A DNA stretch of 64,000 nt. Origin: Sipunculus nudus (Eukaryota > Annelida > Sipuncula > Golfingiida > Sipunculidae). Below the pieces are notes generated by a model, which worked only from the letters and a program-made list of their open reading frames with translations, was not told the DNA's origin and did not search any database. Below, one piece after another: positions 60,346-64,000 of the stretch. Each line of letters begins with the position of its first letter. The first letter of the stretch is position 1. Made by a program: the position numbers and the translations under genes. The stretch is taken from contig CM049321.1 of NCBI GenBank assembly GCA_026874595.1, forward strand, positions 47,829,297 through 47,893,296, read 5' to 3'.

Positions 60346-61104
60346 TTATTTTGCAATCTTTGGTACCAAGTTTTCTTCAAAATGTGCTATAGCATTTGGT
60401 AGGTCATCACCGTACAACAAGAAGCCATGATTCTTTCTTATATAAACCTTGTCCTTTGGATAAGGATATTCCCGGATAATCTGGATTAAAGCCGCTGTAT
60501 CTTCCGGGGTGGAAGCCATGGTTTCATCTGTGGAGCATGGAAACCCGCATGCGGCAGCCTCCTCTTCCGTTGCTAAGGCGTGACCATGGAGACACGCGGT
60601 GGTTGCTCCAATCAAATCCTCGTTTTCAATGCTGGCTTCTCCATTTTGTAAATGTTGACTATTTGTACCTGGGCCCTCTGTCTTTGTCAGCGGAAGACTT
60701 CCCGACAAGTCTTGCCCATTTAAGAACTTAAGGCCGCAGTAATGCAAAGGAGTATCACAAGTCGGGAGAACTGCAGGATTTGACGAATAATATTTGCAGC
60801 TCCAATCATAGACCCCGAAATCTGTGACGACACAGAAATCTGTGTCAACGTTAGGACGTTTTCCTGGCAGTTTGCCAGACTTGCTGACAACAAGCATACC
60901 TTTATACAAAACCGCCGCGTTCCCGCCAACTTTACCGTCGGGTAATACTGGGGTGACACCTGCCGACTCCATTTGGAACAATATATCAGCCAGCTGGTCG
61001 CAGAGTTTCCTGACTTCTGTGTAATCTTCAGATGATAAGTTATCTTTCAGTGTCCCGAGCCAGGTCCGTGTGAAGCGGACACGCACGGGTCCATGGCCCT
61101 CACC
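60346..61104 (-). CDS. Class II aldolase/adducin-domain protein, last exon
   Basis: 252 codons open from a TTGTAG acceptor (61104, phase 0) to TAA. Family features, numbered from the GTG at 61086: GGNAAVLY (54-61) and SKSGKLPG (68-75) form the phosphate-binding GN...SG pair, HGH (168-170) is the zinc-binding HxH, and IRKNHGFLLYG (216-226) contains the third zinc histidine. This is the fold of fuculose-phosphate aldolase, ribulose-phosphate epimerase and MtnB-type dehydratases; the substrate cannot be told. A long insertion rich in G, S and N (about 121-158) separates the halves. The upstream exons should lie at higher coordinates, beyond 61.1 kb, but none is visible before the window ends. 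An AATAAA overlaps the stop codon. The frame holds no lesion. Confidence 0.7.
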   Translation of the reverse strand, partial: GEGHGPVRVRFTRTWLGTLKDNLSSEDYTEVRKLCDQLADILFQMESAGVTPVLPDGKVGGNAAVLYKGMLVVSKSGKLPGKRPNVDTDFCVVTDFGVYDWSCKYYSSNPAVLPTCDTPLHYCGLKFLNGQDLSGSLPLTKTEGPGTNSQHLQNGEASIENEDLIGATTACLHGHALATEEEAAACGFPCSTDETMASTPEDTAALIQIIREYPYPKDKVYIRKNHGFLLYGDDLPNAIAHFEENLVPKIAK

Positions 61105-61820
61105 CTACAATGATCAGTGTTTTACTTTATTTTGCATAATCAAACACATATCAAGTGATGAATATATGTGTTATAAACAGTCCATCATTAGGAGGTAAAT
61201 ATATGTGTATGGGATTCATGGGCGTCAATACAGGGGTGGTCAGGAGGTGGGTGGATATCCCCCCTCTCAGGAAGGGGTGTATGTGTGTGTGTGTGTGTGG
61301 GGGGGGTTAATGTTATCGTCCCCCTGCTATTCAGAGAATAATATTCATATATTGATGAAATATATTGATAATGAGAATTGCAGACTTTGGTTCAATTTCT
61401 GAGTTTATCATGAAAAATTTTATATTTTAATCTAAGCCAGCGTTCGTGGTTGTCTGGCGCAATATAAATATAAATATATATATATACACATAAGTGTCTG
61501 TGTGTATGTGTTTAAAAGAAAGATTTCTTAAACATTGATTAGCCTCCCATTTGGAGTCACATACCCACACACACACACACATATACTAACCAGTTAAATT
61601 TCCAAACGTCACTATTGTTTCGGTTATATATACTGGTAGTGATTTTTGACGTTTCTTAATAAAATGTAACAGGCCATGTGTAGGCCAAACAGTTAAGTAC
61701 TTCACATCTAACCTTTGCCATACTTTTCTACCTCAACGAGGAAAAAGCGAGCTTATTTTCAAGAATAATGTATTCCGATGAAACGGCTAGCCTCTGCACG
61801 CACTTATGCGACAGATTAAA
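61105..61820. other. Intron or intergenic DNA with simple repeats
   Basis: Has a (TG)n run into poly-G at 61281-61307 and a short (CA)n near 61568-61580. No exon seen. Confidence 0.5.
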
Positions 61821-63927
61821 CAAGTGACCCATGGGTCATGACACTCAGCTGCCATGCCTGACCTGGGACATCATGGGCTTGATTCACAACTTCCAGTCAA
61901 ATTTTTGAAGAACATATTTGCCAGTTTTGTTGAAAATTTGTACGATGACAGAAATATATATCACGTATGTCTGGGTAAAACACAGTGAGTTGATGGTCTG
62001 AGGCTAAATGTATGGTTGTTGAGCAATCAGAAACTAATCCCATAGGTTGCTTGATACCTGTCTGTCTCAAAAGGAACACCACACAGGCAAAATATAACAT
62101 CAACATTTATAGCAAAAAATCAAGGAAATCCATGCAAGAATTATTGAGAAACGGGTGCTTCTGTATGAATTTTCATTTAATACAAACCAACCGTACTGAA
62201 CTTTCCTAAATGATGGTAATATTTTGAGAAATCTCAAGATTACATTTATATACGTCCCACTGCATTCACTTTAACAGTTCTTGACATAATATGTTGAAAA
62301 GGAATTAAAAGATGGCTACCTGTAGCCATATTGGATTTCTGACTGGTCTGAAATCCGACAACAAACATCCTCTTAAAGGGACGTAACTTTAAAAAAATAT
62401 CACAGAAACTGCACTGACAAAAAGATATCTGAGATTTCTGGCAGACATAATGGATTTTTGACAAGTCTGACAATTGATAGCACATCCTCCAATACGAGAC
62501 CAAACTTGTGGCAATTGTTCCAAAGAATATTGAAGTAATGAATGTCCAAAACAATTCAAAAGGTATGATCAGGTTGGAGAGCTCTCATATCAAATTTATG
62601 GACATGCAAATGTTAAAAGTGTAAGTCCAATATTTTTTTATTATCATCTTGCTTTTTATTTGGGTCAGCAGGGTAGGTAAACTGCATAACCTGAAAGAAA
62701 AGAAATGCAGAAAGCATCACTTAGAGTCCTGAAAAACAAATAAAGCCATCCTAAATCCAGGTACTGACCCACATATTATCAGAACAAACACTTGCTGGTA
62801 TATCTGAAGATTTGTATAAATATATTTAGATATCTAAGAAACTAAGTTTATAGCTATGAATCCATAAAATAAACTGCAAAATGTTCCCATCATCTTATTG
62901 TTCAGTAGTTAAACCTTAATACAATACTCTCATTGTCTTAATGCCTGGCCGACACATTTAGTAATACTTAGTACCTCCGGCAACAGTGTTTTTGTTATGC
63001 ACTAATGATGCTCTTATCAATCAATGCTGATACAAAAGGGAGTCATATATAACAAGTGAGAGGAACTAGTTGGAGTGCAATGGTTATATATACAAGAAAA
63101 ATAGAGATGGTCTACAAAGTAAGTTTTTATTGTGGACATCCCTGACCTATGACCTTGGCCTTTAGACCACATATCAACTGGATTCTTTCTAGAGTGATGG
63201 GTTTTACTAAACACTTAAATCTGGTGTAATCACTTGGCAACCAATGGGTGAATAATTTTGACCAGCAACCTTTAACCTCCTAACCAGCTGACCCCAAAAT
63301 CAATCAGTTATTTCTTCAAGCCAAAAGACCCATAAGTATGAAGTTTGATTCAAATTGGGTATTGCATAGGTGAGGCATATGTGAAAGACTGAAGGTTTGG
63401 GTTGAATAGTTTCACTTCAAATATGTTAACAAGCATTTGGAACAATTTAGTATTGTGGCCTTGACCTCTGACCGTTTGGACTCAACATCAATATAGTTCT
63501 GCTCCTATTGGAAGGTAAGCCATATTTGACAACTGGAAGGTATAGGTTGAAAATTTTGCCTTAAAATGACTCCACGCAAAAAGTGGGTGCTGTGACCTTG
63601 ACCTTTGACCTTGCGACATCAAAATAATTATGGTTCTTCCCCTGTTGGTAGGTGAGCCTCATGTGAAAGAAGGTTTGGAAATAAAATATTGGCTATAAGA
63701 ATTATTTCTGGGGGGTGCAAACACTGCCTGTAACTTGAGAATACAGGTCGCAGTGACCTTATTTCAGGTTTGCAAGGAGATAATATTAAAACCTCTTTGA
63801 CTGTAAAAGAATCATCATTGTAGCCCCTAAGGTTACAATTTGTGTCCTGCTTATGGACGGACATCCAGCCGGAAGGAAGGATAAAGACCCATTGCTATAG
63901 CACAGCATGACTGAATGCCAGCTGGCC
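61821..63927 (-). mobile_element. Second, inverted copy of the AGGTCA-rich element
   Basis: Reverse complement of 3313-5742 along nearly its whole length, with a few hundred bases of net deletion. It ends on the same bases and is flanked by TAAA on both sides (61817-61820 and 63928-63931). It keeps TGACCCATGGGTCA at 61825-61838 and half-site clusters, for example TGACCT spaced 0 and 1 at 63593-63611 and TGACCTATGACCT near 63143-63155. No coding capacity. Confidence 0.75.
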
Positions 63928-64000
63928 TAAAACACTGGCACAGGCGGCAAATTTTGTTGAATAGCTGTGGATTTTGGAGAACTTTGGTGCATAGTATGTA

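Noticed and set aside
1..64000. CRISPR arrays, rRNA genes, intact tRNA genes, bacterial operons
   Set aside because: None seen; the tRNA-like segments are parts of SINEs lacking a full cloverleaf, and the repeats are microsatellites or transposons.

Overview
This is eukaryotic, AT-rich DNA with introns, microsatellites and dense transposable elements. It is most likely from a lophotrochozoan, probably a mollusc. That placement is inference from three things: a CR1-like retrotransposon with a 2A-like leader, long repeats packed with AGGTCA words and tRNA-derived SINEs, and a local family of C-type-lectin-like (CTLD) genes. No bacterial gene organisation, CRISPR array or rRNA is present.

Region 1 (1-18 kb) holds three head-to-tail plus-strand copies of one CTLD gene. 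Copy 1 (1.1-1.4 kb) is a remnant. Copy 2 (8.4-12.2 kb) is open through two lectin domains and a stalk but stops inside the membrane exon. Copy 3 (14.1-18.0 kb) is a pseudogene with a duplicated exon. A deleted CR1-like LINE lies between copies 1 and 2 and is itself split by a 2.43-kb non-autonomous element rich in nuclear-receptor-type half-sites.

Region 2 (18.2-33.2 kb) is a transposon block on the minus strand. It contains a near full-length 6.2-kb CR1-like LINE (ORF1 intact with a 2A-like motif, ORF2 with one frameshift and one nonsense codon), then a much older L1/Tx1-like LINE carrying a mariner-type MITE, then a third CR1-like copy. The third copy has the same internal deletion and the same truncation point as the one at 2.9-7.6 kb, so LINE plus CTLD gene were copied together as a segment.

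Region 3 (33.9-38.4 kb) is CTLD copy 4, the intact member. Eight exons encode a 422-residue type I membrane protein: signal peptide, two CTLDs, stalk, one membrane helix and a 118-residue tail with YSEI, YTVM and NPVY motifs. It is probably a cell-surface recognition receptor. All internal exons from exon 2 to exon 6 are phase 1-1.

Region 4 (38.4-53 kb) is gene-poor. It has two relic CTLD exons in opposite orientations (45.0 and 45.9 kb), a damaged minus-strand CTLD gene (48.2-50.7 kb) with a candidate solo LTR in its second intron, and a SINE.

Region 5 (53-64 kb) contains a five-exon gene for a 132-residue secreted, six-cysteine, KR-processed (prohormone-like) protein, a foldback repeat, a SINE, the last exon of a class II aldolase/adducin-like gene on the minus strand, and a second, inverted copy of the half-site-rich element. 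All gene models were made by eye from splice signals, phase and comparison of the copies; no database search was possible.
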